Shown here: positions 34,831 to 45,559 of the stretch, piece after piece
Layout of the letters: each line of letters begins with the position of its first letter
How positions within the stretch are numbered: the first letter of the stretch is position 1
Assembly (NCBI GenBank): GCA_944800085.1
Contig: CALYLO010000002.1
Location: forward strand, 124,001 to 188,000
Length of the DNA: 64,000 bases
Direction: 5' to 3'
Source of the DNA: Paenibacillus melissococcoides
GTDB taxonomy: Bacteria > Bacillota > Bacilli > Paenibacillales > Paenibacillaceae
The notes under the pieces: generated by a model
The model's input: only the letters and a program-made list of their open reading frames with translations
What the model was told of the DNA's origin: nothing
Database searches by the model: none
Made by a program: the position numbers and the translations under genes

Positions 34831-35148
34831 AGTGAGGGGGAAATCATCCAATTTAGCAGGGAAGAATTACATGCACTTGATGATTTTAGTGAAAGTCATG
34901 GGTATGGATTAGGCACTTTTTTTGTACAATTCTCAATCTACCATGAATCATGGGAAGAATATTACATTGGAGATAATAAAGTATGTTTTATCGGAGAACC
35001 GTCTGCTTACGATGAGGACGTAATGACAGTTATGAATCATAATGAGTTTTGTAAATATGTGGTCTTATACAGTGAGAAGTACCTTCAGAAGCATCCTGAA
35101 GATAAAGAAAGAATAAAGAATTATTTAGAGCGTAAAAATTGGGACTAA
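34831..35148 (+). pseudogene. N-truncated immunity-gene remnant
   Basis: An open frame without any start codon encodes about 105 residues (GEIIQFSREELHALDDF…, FFVQFSIYHESWEEYY, …YVVLYSEKYLQKHPEDKERIKNYLERKNWD) and ends with TAA at 35146. The tail recalls CdiI-type immunity proteins, a weak match. The front is missing, and a TAG at 34828 precedes the frame. An IS copy follows 19 bases later. Bases 34717-34830 hold nothing else. Confidence 0.55.
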
Positions 35149-35167
35149 ATCACTAAAAAGAGCCCTA

Positions 35168-35999
35168 GGGCGTGTACGCAAACTATCGAAATAGCCAAAT
35201 ATCTGGTAAACTTATCCTATGAGAAGACGATATGAGATACGAGATGACCAATGGGAACGACTCAAAGACCTCTTGCCACCGGAACGGAAACCACAGGGTG
35301 GACGTCCGGCAATCGATAACCGAAAAATGTTCAATGCCATGCTTTGGGTGATTCGTTCTGGTGCGCCTTGGCGAGACTTGCCAGAGCATTATGGCTCCTG
35401 GAGCAGTGTCTACAGTCGTTTCCGCCGCTGGGAGAAAGCAGGCATCTTTGATCGAATGCTAGACGTTCTGGCTGCCAATCCCGATGACGAAAGTGTTATG
35501 CTCGATGCTTCCATCGTTCGTGTTCACCAACACGGCGCGGGGGCAAAAGGGGGCAGCAATTCCAAGCCATCGGACGATCACGCGGAGGATTAACCAGCAA
35601 GATTCATGCCGTTGTAGACGGCCTTGGCAATCCGCTACGCTTCGAAGTAACCGCAGGCAACATCAATGATTGTGTAACGGGTTATGAGATCCTGCAAACC
35701 CAAGACATACAAGGTAAACATGTTTTGGCGGATCGCGGATACGATACCGATAAAATCATTGCGCTTTTGGAAGAGAAACTGGCCCATTCCGTCATTCCCA
35801 GTAAGAAGAATCGCACGATCCAACGTACAACCGACTGGTGGTTGTATAAAGAGCGTCATCTGGTCGAATGCCTGTTCAACAAACTCAAACATAATCGTCG
35901 GCTGGCAACTCGGTACGATAAATTGGCCTGTACTTTTGTTGCCTTCTTAAAGCTGGCCTCTTCCATGATCTGGTTGGCTTAAGGTTTGCATACACGCCC
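35168..35999 (+). mobile_element. IS5-family (IS427-type) element, copy 1
   Basis: 832 bp with terminal inverted repeats GGGCGTGTACGCAAAC / GTTTGCATACACGCCC, flanked on both sides by TA. Two overlapping frames encode the transposase. Copies at 45560 (plus) and 46907 (minus) are the same length and nearly identical. Confidence 0.9.
35219..35982 (+). CDS. IS5/IS427-type transposase, two frames (copy 1)
   Basis: The first frame (35219-35593, 124 residues) has the DUF4096-type N-terminus RRRYEIRDDQWERLKDLLPPE and first DDE Asp (MLDASIVRVHQHGAG). The second frame gives GLTSKIHAVVDGLGNPLRF, VLADRGYDTDKII and the end at 35982 (YDKLACTFVAFLKLASSMIWL). A -1 shift near the A4G5 run at 35547-35556 would fuse them, as is usual in this IS group. 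Confidence 0.85.
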
Positions 36000-36112
36000 T
36001 AGAACTGAAGGCTACCAATATAAAATGAAATCATTTTTTAGCAATAGGACATTTAACACATGTGGTATCCATACAAAGACATCTTCGGATGACAATTTAG
36101 GGTTACATGTTA

Positions 36113-36153
36113 AACAGGTTGATTATGGCTACCATGATTGACCTGTTTTTTGT
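36113..36153 (+). terminator. Long-stem hairpin repeat, copy 2
   Basis: AACAGGTTGATTATGG pairs with CCATGATTGACCTGTT and runs into TTTTTTG. Same family as copy 1 (32826), with different loop bases. Confidence 0.65.
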
Positions 36154-36480
36154 TCTCTTCGTTTTCCTCCGCCTTTTTCCAGTAACGGCTGTTAATCAAA
36201 AGGGGACCCTTTCATGCTTAATCTGGAACGTAGTAAGCGTCTCATCGCTCAACTTGTTTTTGAACTCGCTGCCGCGATCCGTATGGAATAACTGAACTTG
36301 GACAGAGACAAAGGCACGTAACCAGGGGGCATCCTTTTTTCGTGCCTGCGCTTAAGCTTATAGAGATCAACCAGTACACAAGTCATCTGTTTTTGACTTT
36401 GACATACGTTGCTTACAACGACGCGTTTCGCTTCAGATTGCTGGAACTGACGGTTCATTTCATTCGGCAGTTACGAGTCG
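36150..36480 (-). pseudogene. IS3/IS150-type transposase fragment
   Basis: Minus-strand pieces in several frames read FQQSEAKRVVVSNV, MTCVLVDLYKL, FVSVQVQLFHTDRGSEFKNKL and TLTTFQIKH, matching the rve core of IS3-family (IS150 group) transposases, with the DDE-type HTDRGSEF motif visible. Frameshifts and missing parts show decay. The gap 36001-36595 holds only this and the hairpin. Confidence 0.6.
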
Positions 36481-36595
36481 TTACATGCAGCTTTGTGAGG
36501 TTTATATTGAGCCATCGTGTACGTAGAAAAAAAGGGCCTGTTCCTTCATGATGCGGCCAATGCGTCATCTAGATATGGGGTAAGCCCAGCTACTT

Positions 36596-38220
36596 AGGGC
36601 TTGCTGAACAATCATTTTTCAAAGGTTTTACAAGGATTTCTGGACTCTAACTCGAAATAAAATGCAAGGAAAATGCGAATTTCTTGCAAAAAATCGTGCA
36701 CGTGGAGTGAGCCGACATGTATCGTAGAACCGAAAGCCAGCTTCAGTTGTTCGAAGATTTCTACTTGCCGTTTGGCGGTAAATTAAATAAGGAGAACCGT
36801 TGGGTTCAACTGGCCGCTATCATCCCGTGGTGGCGGGCAGAAGAATTCTACGCGAAGTCGTTCAAGAAATCAATGCGCGGTCAGATCCCTTTGTCTGTTC
36901 GTATGGCTTTGGGAGCGCTGTACATTCAGGAACGTATGCAGCTCGATGATCGAGAGACGGTCCAGCAGATCGCCGAAAATCCGTACTACCAGTACTTCCT
37001 TGGGCTGCGGCGTTCCAAGATAAGCCTCCGTTCCATCACTCGCTGTTGACCCATTTCCGCAAGCGATTGGGTGCGGATGTCATTGGACAAATCAACGATT
37101 GGATTTTGGAAGAGGACGCAGAGCGAAAGAAGCAGGAACAAAACAAGAGCGATCCTCAAGATCCTCCAGGCAGCGGCCATGGCTCTGATGGAACATCCGT
37201 TAATGAAGACGGCAAAAGCAAAGAGAAACCATGCAACAAAGGCACCTTGATGCTCGACGCGACCTGCGCACCGGCCGACATCTCGTATCCGACCGATTTG
37301 AAATTATTGAACGAGGCGCGGGAAAAACTCGAAGCGATCATCGATGTTCTGCACGAGCCTTTCGTCGGGAAGGCCAAGAAACCGAGAACGTATCGTCAAA
37401 CCGCCCGCAAACGCTACCTCGAGATCGCCAAGAAACGGCGAACGGGTGCCAAAGCCATCCGGAAAGCGGTTGGCAAACAGCTTCGTTATGTTTCGCGTAA
37501 TCTTGGCATCATCGAAATGCTGGCAGCGAAAAGCAGCTTGAATCAACTGGGTTCGCAGCAGTATCGGCAATTGCTCGTCATTTCCGAGCTGTATCGTCAA
37601 CAGCAAGAGATGTACGACAAACGGACACACTCGGTGGAAGATCGAATCGTCAGTCTTTCCCAACCGCATGTACGGCCGATTGTCCGCGGGAAAGTGAATG
37701 CTCCCGTCGAGTTTGGAGCAAAGCTGGCGATCAGTCTGGTGGACGGTTACGCTCGGATGGAGAAGCTGTCCTGGGATAACTTCAACGAAAGCATGACACT
37801 GAAAGCTTCCGTGGAGTCGTTCGTCCAGCGATATGGGTGTTATCCGGAAGCCATTCTAGCCGACCAAATCTACCGAAATCGGGAGAACCTTCGCTATTGT
37901 AAGGAGCATGGAATCCGTTTGAGTGGTCCAAACTTAGGGCGTCCGAAGAAAGAAGCGGAACCCGATCGGAACCAGGCCAGACAGGATGCTTCAATGCGTA
38001 ACGCAATCGAAGGAAAATTCGGAGAAGGCAAACGCTCCTACGGACTGGGGCGTATTCGAGCACGCCTTCGAGAGACAAGCGAAACGGTCATTGCCCTGCA
38101 ACTGCTTGTTATGAATCTCGAACGCAAGCTGCGCGTTCTCTTTTTGCCGATTTTCAGACTGCTGCTGAATCTGTGCCGTCAGCCTCTGTGGCCTAAAAGG
38201 CAATATGTTCAGCAAGCCCT
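36596..38220 (+). mobile_element. 1625-bp DUF772/DDE insertion sequence, copy I
   Basis: Ends are AGGGCTTGCTGAACA and GTTCAGCAAGCCCT (inverted). An inverted second copy of the same length lies at 48042-49666 with a clear AATT duplication. Copy I has no matching flanks (CTACTT and ACGTAC), and the gene to its right has lost its 5' end, so deletion occurred at its left side. Confidence 0.88.
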
Positions 38221-38236
38221 ACGTACTCCATGCTAA
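36717..38236 (+). CDS. DUF772/DDE (IS5-superfamily) transposase, frameshifted, copy I
   Basis: The N-terminal frame (36717-37049) has the DUF772 part (LFEDFYLPFGGKLNKENRWVQL, RMALGALYIQERMQLDDRETV, QIAENPYYQYFLGL). The C-terminal frame from 37046 has MLDATCAPADISYPTD (DDE Asp), AILADQIYRNRENLRYC and AIEGKFGEGKRSYGLGRI (Glu). The bridging residues (AAFQDKPPFHHSLL) lie in the second frame, so a shift near 37005 fuses them. Both IS copies have it, hinting at programmed frameshifting. The frame has no stop of its own inside the right end and terminates in host DNA at 38236. Confidence 0.8.
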
Positions 38237-39222
38237 GAACCAATATTGCGCATGGCCGTGCCAGTTATCTTGTCCAAGCGTCTGACGCCTCGTGGTTGTT
38301 CGATTCCCGCCCGGTTGAGGACACCTATGATGCCTCCTGGGCTTTTTGTTATTTGGACCGCCTCATGGATGAACTGACACGGGCAGCTACCGACTATTCC
38401 GGAGCGGTCACCTTGCCGCAGCTTGATCGGATTCGACTCCTGGAAGCGGAGCACTTCCATCGCTTTGTTGTAAATCTGATTTGCCGCTCTTGGATGGAGG
38501 CGGCTGCTCTGCCTGAGTTCAAGGAGCTGAAGAAGGAAGCGGTGTTTGAGGTGCGCGTCGGAGAATATCTCTCCCATAGCGAATGTATATTCCGATTGGA
38601 TGAGCGGGACTCGGAGGAAGTGAGAGCTTGGCTTCAGGAGAAGAATGATTCGGCTGCATATACATATGAGGATTTTTATGGTTTTGATTTATCAAGCGGT
38701 GACTATCATGCGCTTGATTTTCGCTATAGCTCGTTCCGGAACTGCGATCTGAAGAGCAGCCGATTAGGTGAAGGGTTTCTGCTGGGTACGGTTTGGAATG
38801 ACTGCCGATTGGATAGCGCCGATTTTGCCTACAGTCTCGTCCAAGGGGCCAAATATAGCGGATCCTCCATGAAGGCTTCGATATTTCGCTGTGTGCAGGG
38901 GAAGGCGGGCATGCCGGTACCGGATTGGGCGCCTCCTGGTGTGGAAGGCGTCCGTTTTACGGACTGCGACTTGGCGGAAGCCGATTTTACAAGGGCTAAC
39001 TTGGATGGCGCCGTCTTTGTGAGGACCTGTTTGCGGGGAGCCAACTTCCGTGGAGCCACTCTTCGAGGTGTCCGGTTCCAGAAGTCGGATCTGACAAATG
39101 CGGATTTCCGTGAGGCCGATTTGACAGATACGGATTTCTCCGATTCAAGTCTGGACGATGCAATATTTCCGAGACGAGAGGCTTGTCTGTCACTGTCTCA
39201 AGGAAAGGGGAGTCCATCATGA
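38230..39222 (+). pseudogene. Pentapeptide-repeat gene truncated at its 5' end, module B
   Basis: A 330-residue frame starting at the internal ATG of MLRTNIAHGRASYLVQASDASWLFD, which aligns with residue ~75 of the intact paralogue at 23045. Its first 75 codons are replaced by the 1625-bp IS. The rest is well kept, including the pentapeptide helix (LRGANFRGATLRGVRF, LTNADFREADLTDTDF). No ribosome site is visible upstream of 38230, so expression is doubtful. Confidence 0.7.
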
Positions 39223-39737
39223 ACCGGTACTTCAAGCTTGCCGAGGACGGTCGGATTGAGGGCCGTGCTATTCCGGTCGGTTTATCAAATTCTCTCTTCC
39301 AGTTATCGGAGAATAGAAAGACTGAGGGGGATTCATCCTCTCTGTCCTTTCCGATTCGAGAGCAGGAACATGTGGAATACGTGGATTTTTTAGAGCGGCC
39401 ATTGCCGTTAGTTTCGGATAAATTCAAGCAATTGCTTGAGAAGTATATGCCTGATATGCGCTGTAATCTAGTCATTCTGACCGATGTCAGACGGGTGCAT
39501 CAAGAAGTGTACTGGAACGCCTGTCCGCCCCGAAATCGCTGTCTCTCTGCCCGAAGCGAATATTTCAAGGACGGGGCATTGAAACGGCTCGTGCTAGAAG
39601 GCAACAAAACATACGAACCGTTTTTCCAAGTGGATGGCGTGCGCGAAACGCTATGGATTGTGAACTTGGCTGTGGCCGAGAGCATGCTGAGAAGGGATTT
39701 TTACGGAATTTGCCTTGAAGAAGTGGAAAGGGATTAA
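39219..39737 (+). CDS. Imm11-like (DUF1629) protein, module B
   Basis: A 172-residue paralogue of the gene at 24197 (MNRYFKLAEDGRIEGRAIPVG, VEYVDFLERPLPLVSDKFKQLL, VYWNACPPRNRCLSARSEYFKDG, FFQVDGVRETLWIVNLAVAESML). ATG at 39219 follows AAAGGGGAG and overlaps the pentapeptide stop by four bases. The conserved position ahead of DUF4280 argues for a shared role in loading or protecting VgrG effectors. Confidence 0.8.
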   Translation: MNRYFKLAEDGRIEGRAIPVGLSNSLFQLSENRKTEGDSSSLSFPIREQEHVEYVDFLERPLPLVSDKFKQLLEKYMPDMRCNLVILTDVRRVHQEVYWNACPPRNRCLSARSEYFKDGALKRLVLEGNKTYEPFFQVDGVRETLWIVNLAVAESMLRRDFYGICLEEVERD

Positions 39738-39763
39738 GCGATGAGGAAAGGGGGGTGCGATAA

Positions 39764-40189
39764 ATGAGCAAACCACAGGAAATTCGCATCGAACCGGGCA
39801 AAGGCGCCAAAGAAAGCTATGTCGTGGCAGGAGCGATTGTTAGCTGCAGTTACGGGACTCAGCCGGGACGGCTTAAAATGCTGCAAAGCCATGGCACCTA
39901 TCTCAAAGGCAAGGCTCAGTTGAATACGGGAGACTTCGTGCCCGGGATTAACATACCTTCCTTCGGCAACTGCTTCAGTCCGCTCAATCCAGCCGTACAG
40001 GCCAGCAATATGGTGGATATCTATGGCGTGAAGAAAGCGCCTTGTGTTCCTGTAGTGACGATTCCCTGGGCTAATGGAAAAGGAGATGTGTTGGTAGATG
40101 GGAAACCGGCCCTGCTAAGCCGTTGCACCCATCAATGCCTGTATTGCGGAACGATTCGGATCGAGAACGATGGGCAGGACCTGGATTGA
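39764..40189 (+). CDS. DUF4280 PAAR-like tip protein, module B
   Basis: A 141-residue protein of the DUF4280 family (SYVVAGAIVSCSYGTQPGRL, GINIPSFGNC, CTHQCLYCGTI with paired Cys). AAAGGGGGG precedes the ATG. It is a close paralogue of the gene at 26539 and probably caps the VgrG that follows. Confidence 0.88.
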   Translation: MSKPQEIRIEPGKGAKESYVVAGAIVSCSYGTQPGRLKMLQSHGTYLKGKAQLNTGDFVPGINIPSFGNCFSPLNPAVQASNMVDIYGVKKAPCVPVVTIPWANGKGDVLVDGKPALLSRCTHQCLYCGTIRIENDGQDLD

Positions 40190-40264
40190 TGGATAAGCGG
40201 GCAAGCGGCAGGAGCTCAATGCGCTGCCGTAGCGCGTCTGCTACTATCCGGGGAGGAGGAGAAG

Positions 40265-43238
40265 ATGAATCAGACGGGGGAGTTTATAGAATTAGCAGGG
40301 TATCATAATATGCGCCTTTCATGGAGATATGGAGTACAGCAAATTACGGACCTGCGAATCGAGCAGCGGGTTAATCATCATGCCCGAATGGTGCTAAGCG
40401 GCATCCTGAGTGAGGAACAAGGAGAGCGGGTGATTGATTCATCAGACGCGGGCGAATCTGTCGCGGTGCATCAGATCACGAATGACGGCAGCGTCCTGCG
40501 GACACTGTTCCAGGGACAACTGCTCACTCGAACAGTCCGTATGGTCCGCGGCATATATTATGTAACCTTGGAAGCGGTCTCGTGGACATATGAACTGGAT
40601 GTGCAAATCAAGAGCCGTTCCTTTCATCCAGCCGATGTATCTTACGAGGAACTGATCGAGCGTGTAATCGAGAATTACAAGGGAGCAGATGTGATTGACA
40701 CTTCAAGTGAAGCCACACCGTTAGAAGCCTTCACATTGCAATTCAAGGAGACAGACTGGGCTTTTCTTAAGCGAATGGCTTCCCGGTTCGGGACAGTCTT
40801 AGTACCTGAAGTTACGGCAAACGCTCCAAAGTTCTTTTTTGGGCTCCCTGAGGGAAGGCTGCGAGAGCTGGATCGCCATATTCCTTATCGGAGAAAAAAG
40901 ATTTTGCATGGGCAGGAAGGGTTGAACGGGAGCCCTGCTATCGGGGAGAACATGATCACTCCGGTAACAATATATTCGATTGAACTGGAATATTATTGTT
41001 CATTGGGTGACCGTCTACGCCTCCCAGACGGCGCGCTAACGGTTGTGATCGAGGCGGTAAGTGAAATGAAACAAGGGTTGCTTCTTCATACATATCAATT
41101 ATGCTTGGAGGAGAACGCCGCCTGGTCTTGCCAAGAGCAATCCGCTTGCCGCAGGCGCTGTCATGGGAGCTGCCGTATGCGGGGTAGAGCGAGATCGCGT
41201 CCAACTGAAGCTTGATCTCGATGAAGAGCATGATGCGACCGAAGATGGCTGCTGGTTCCCTTATATGACAACCTACGTTGCAGAAGGACACACCGGATGG
41301 TACAGCATGCCTGATCTGGGGGAGCGCGTTCAGTTGTACCTGCCTTCCGCGAGAGAAGCGGAAGCCGTCGTTCGCGGAGCACTGCGCAGTCGGGATCCGG
41401 GTCGGAAGCCGGAAGCGAAAGCTTGGCATAACAAACAAGGCAACGGGTTCGAGCTGGTGGCCAACGAACTGCGTCTGCATGCGGGAAGCGGCATGGTCAT
41501 TCGGCTCGATGAACAGAGCGGAGTGAAGATCCGTAGTTCGGGAAGCATTGCCATCCGCGGCTGCAGCTTCTCCGCTCAAGCAGGCCAGCGGTGGAACATG
41601 GAAGCTGGCGAAGCGATCTATTTACGAGGCGGGGAGAGCAGTCTGGTTCTGGATGGCGAGTCGGATCTGCGCTCCGGCCTTCTTACCCAAGAAGGAAGCG
41701 TCAAAGCGCCAGTGCATGTCACCGATCTGGAACCGGTGCCTGAACCCCCGTTGATGACGGTAGAGGCTTATACGGCTGCACAGGAAGCGAAGACTCAGGC
41801 TTCCAGTGTATCTCCTATCAACGGGGCCCAGATCGGAAAAATGATGGCCGCCGCGCTGACTGTCCTGGGGATGATCCCTATTGCTAGTACCACCGGGCGT
41901 TTGGCACAGAGTTCTCTAGGCACTCTCGCTATGATGCCGGTTGCTTCCGGCAGTACTGGTCCAAGCATTATCAATTCGGTTATCCGAGGCATGAAGAATG
42001 CCCACTTGACGAATGAAGAAAAGGAACTGAACCGTCAAATGTACGGGGAATTCACGTTTTTGCTGGGGAAAGTTTTTACCGGCGCCAAAGGGCTAAGAGA
42101 ACCGCAAACGAAAGAGACGCTCGTGAATTTTCTGATTCATTTCAGCCGGTCCGTGGAAATTGGCGCAAGCCGAGTCCCCGACGAGGTATGGGAAACGAAT
42201 AACCGATTAAATCGGTTAATCGAGCGGTTTCAAGCCATTGATACTCTGCACCTCCCGAACCAGCTTCGGAAGCAGGGGATGAGGGACATCCTATTTGGCA
42301 GCATCACCGACCCTGAGCATTATAATGCCTGGGAAGACAATAGGTTGTCTTTAGAAGATAAAATAAAGATAGCGAATGGCCTTGAGGAACAGTTCCATGA
42401 TGAGCCAAATGTCAGACAATTGAACTTCTTCTTTGTCCGAGAGCGAACGACATACGATATTCCGCCGGGATTCAGAATAGGAATGCCCAAATTTATAAAA
42501 AGTGCAATAAGCCCATTGAAAGTAGTTAATGGGAAGCTAAGAGTGTGGACAGGAGATAAGTTCTTGGAGTATAAAGTTGGCCAAAATATGGTTAAAGAGA
42601 GCTTCAAGAATGGGATTCAAGGGCTAAGAGAGTCTCTTGAAAACATGGCAGATAATAATAAGTTTGGTTTGAAGGTGGCCCCTGCTGGTGGTTATATATA
42701 TTCAAATAAGAGCACGGTAAAAAAACCATCTGAGCTGACAAAGACCCAGAAGAATTACTGGAATGTCATGGAGAGTAATTCAGGGAAGGGGTCACAAGGT
42801 AAGGGACAAACTGAGGGTGCGGGTTCTCATCCATTCGAAAATAGTAAATATGCTGATGAAATCGCAAGTAATGGTCATCAAAAGACACCATCGCAAATAT
42901 TACTAGGAGCCAAAGAAGGAAAAGGGATGACTAATATTGGGTATGGAGATTCTAAAACAGCAATTGAAGCAGGGAAAGCATGGGTTGGTAATGGCTTTAA
43001 GGAAATTAGAGATAAAAAAACAGGCGATTTACTTGGTTTTTCTAGTGAAGATGGATTAAGAGCTTTTAGGTTACAATATAAACCTAGAGATGGGGTCTGG
43101 AAAGCAAACTATCAAGAAAATACAAGAGTGACTAACTCGCTAAGAAACGGTAAAATAGAAACTCTCGAAATAAGGAATGCTCACATATGGATTACAGATT
43201 TAAAAGACCCATCATCAAAATGGTCTTATAATAAATAG
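40265..43238 (+). pseudogene. VgrG-toxin 2, split by a frameshift
   Basis: The first frame (40265-41215) gives the gp27-like part (FTLQFKETDWAFLKRMASRFGTV). Near 41120-41145 the reading shifts, and the rest (to 43238) gives AAGAVMGAAVCGVERDRVQLKLDLDEE, the OB-fold CWFPYMTTYVAEGHTGWYSMP and beta-prism, DLEPVPEPPLMT, pre-toxin helices and a toxin of about 140 residues (AIEAGKAWVGNGFKEIRDKKTGDLLGF, FRLQYKPRDGVWKANY, NAHIWITDL) of unknown class. One base change would restore about 990 residues, so error or recent decay are both possible. The Imm8-like gene follows. Confidence 0.82.
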
Positions 43239-43249
43239 GGGTGAAAACG

Positions 43250-43588
43250 TTGATAAATGCTGAAATAAAAGCCATCCATATTTTTTCTGAGGATTGGGGA
43301 GACGAACCAGATGATTTTTGCGTGAAGTTAGAGGTTGACATAGGTATTGAGGGTATCAATGGTTCTGAAATATTTAAATTTACCATTATAAGTCCCAAGT
43401 ACTTAAGTAAATTCTTAACAGGAAATGAGATAAAACTTGGAAGAGGACTTCTTATTACAAATGATTTTAATATTAATAAAGCAGAACACGAAATTGAAAA
43501 AATTATTAAAGCTTGCTCTAGCGATTCTTGGGAAAAGACCAGCCTGTTCTTAAGTCGTTTTGCCCAATGGGAGTACGATTACGAGTAA
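43250..43588 (+). CDS. Imm8-like immunity protein for VgrG-toxin 2
   Basis: A 112-residue soluble protein. The pattern IKAIHIFSEDWGDEPDDFCVKLEVDIG, GSEIFKFTIISPKYL, LITNDFNINKAEHEIEKII and the terminal SRFAQWEYDYE fits the Imm8 family. TTG at 43250 lies eight bases from AGGGG; a GTG at 43241 is in frame but too close to the site. It sits two to three codons after the toxin stop. Confidence 0.72.
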   Translation: MINAEIKAIHIFSEDWGDEPDDFCVKLEVDIGIEGINGSEIFKFTIISPKYLSKFLTGNEIKLGRGLLITNDFNINKAEHEIEKIIKACSSDSWEKTSLFLSRFAQWEYDYE

Positions 43589-43685
43589 TGTTGACTATAT
43601 AAACAGTTTTTATAAATTCTATATACAGCTTACCGATATCAATTTGTACGACTATAAACATGAAAATACTTGAACCTATCAAAAC

Positions 43686-43728
43686 GCTTATTCCAAACTT
43701 AAACCATGAGTATGGAATGAGCTTTTTT
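43686..43728 (+). terminator. Terminator after the VgrG-toxin 2 module
   Basis: GCTTATTCCA (43686-43695) pairs with TGGAATGAGC (43713-43722, one G-T pair) and runs into TTTTTT. It matches the hairpin at 31097 in sequence and position. Confidence 0.72.
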
Positions 43729-43758
43729 GCGTACCCGAAACTAAAGGAGGAAAAAGGA

Positions 43759-43887
43759 ATGATGGCAAAAACAGATGCGACTCATGGGCGGTTAGAATGT
43801 CAATCAACAGCGGTGACTATTGACACCAAGGAGAATAAGAGTACGAAACTTTTTAAATATCAGTTAGAGAAATCCAATGGTACTTAA
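43759..43887 (+). CDS. Small unknown reading frame behind a strong ribosome site
   Basis: AAAGGAGG at 43743 precedes ATG at 43759, giving 42 residues (MMAKTDATHGRLECQSTAV…) with no family match. It may be the start of a lost gene. Bases 43888-44252 hold another tail, about 47 codons without a start (…YVTYGKLLLLQEDIFIKAKELALNALSS…), ending where the IS256 element begins. Confidence 0.3.
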   Translation: MMAKTDATHGRLECQSTAVTIDTKENKSTKLFKYQLEKSNGT

Positions 43888-45559
43888 TACGTAAAAAGTC
43901 AATAGCATGAAAAATTACCTTGATTGGTTTTCTACCTTTCAAGGTTTATTTTTAAGGTTCATCTCTAATTGTGATTACCTTGAGAGGATCTGGGGATAAT
44001 CCTAAAAACTATTTTCTAAGGGGAAGTGGTATTTTGATGAAAGCAATATTTTGGAGAACAAATTTAAGCAAGTATAGGGGTATGGGGAGATTATGAGAAT
44101 GTAAGAACCAACAGAAAATTAAAAATAATATCATTTATGTTACTTATGGCAAATTATTGTTGTTGCAAGAGGATATTTTTATTAAGGCTAAAGAGTTAGC
44201 CTTAAATGCATTAAGCAGTTTAGACTTTAACCAACTTCGTGAACTAACAGTTGAGTCCGTATAATTGTGTAAAATAGCTTCTTCCAATAAATAAAGAGAG
44301 CCATGTTCAACCCCCTCAAGTAGAATGTAGTTGCTGACACAACAAACTAATGAGGTGGATTTGAAAATGGCTCAATATCAGATTAACGTAGATTCGAATA
44401 TTTTGCAGCAATTATTTATTGGAGATCGTAAAAATGCGGGTGTAGCCAAGCTGCTGGATTCCGTATTGAATCAAGTCTTACAAGCGCAGGTGACCGAACA
44501 GTTGGATGCAGAACGTTATGAGCGAGCAGAGGAGCGCAAGGGATATCGGAATGGGACATACCCGCATAAGCTCACAACACGTGTAGGCACGCTTACGCTT
44601 CATATTCCACGTATCCGGGATGGCAAGTTCTCTACGAATTTATTTGCCCGATACCAACGAAGCGAGCAAGCTTTTGTATTAGCCTTAATGGAGATGGTTG
44701 TCAATGGTGTCTCTACTCGCAAGGTGTCGCAGATTACCGAGGAACTGTGTGGCGCCGAATTCTCAAAGTCTACGGTGAGCGAGTTATGTAAGAAGCTTGA
44801 TCCCATCGTACAAGCTTGGATCCATCGTCCACTTGGTGACAGCCCGTTTCCATTTGTGCTAGTAGACGCCATGTACTTGAAGGCACGTGAAGACGGTCGT
44901 GTACGCTCTCGTGGACTGTTGATCGCAACAGGAGTCAATACCGGCGGAACACGAGAAGTGCTTGGGCACATGCTCGGCGATTCGGAATCGGAAGAGACGT
45001 GGGGGGCCTTCTTCCAGGAACTGAAGCAGCGTGGGTTACGGGGCGTGGATTACATCGTTTCTGACTAGCATGGCGGGCTTGTGCGTGCGATCCGTCAGCA
45101 TTTTCAGGGGGTTACATGGCAGCGATGCCAGACGCACTTTATTCGTAATGTGCTGGACGCAACACCGAAAAGTCTCAAGGAAGATGTGCACCGTGCCATC
45201 CGAGGCGTTTTAGATGCTCCGGACTTGGAGACAGCTCGGCTATTGCTGGATAAAACGTTAGAGACATACAGTGAGAAAGCGGAGCGAGCGATGCGTATAC
45301 TGGAGTTAAGGTTTCGACGATGCTACGGCGGTAATGTCGATTCCAGAGAAGTACCGAAAACGTCTGCGTACGACAAACAGCCAAGAGCGTTTAAACGAGG
45401 AAGTACGGCGTCGTGAGCGTGTGATTCGTATCTTTCCAAACCGCGATTCTGCATACCGATTACTTGGTGCTTTGCTAATGGAGATAGATGAAAAGTGGAG
45501 CAATGGCCGAAAGTATCTGGATATGACGGATTATTTGGAATGGCGCAAAACACATGCTA

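Noticed and set aside
43660..43758. N-terminal extension of the small frame at 43759
   Set aside because: It contains the terminator hairpin at 43686-43728; the ribosome site favours ATG at 43759.
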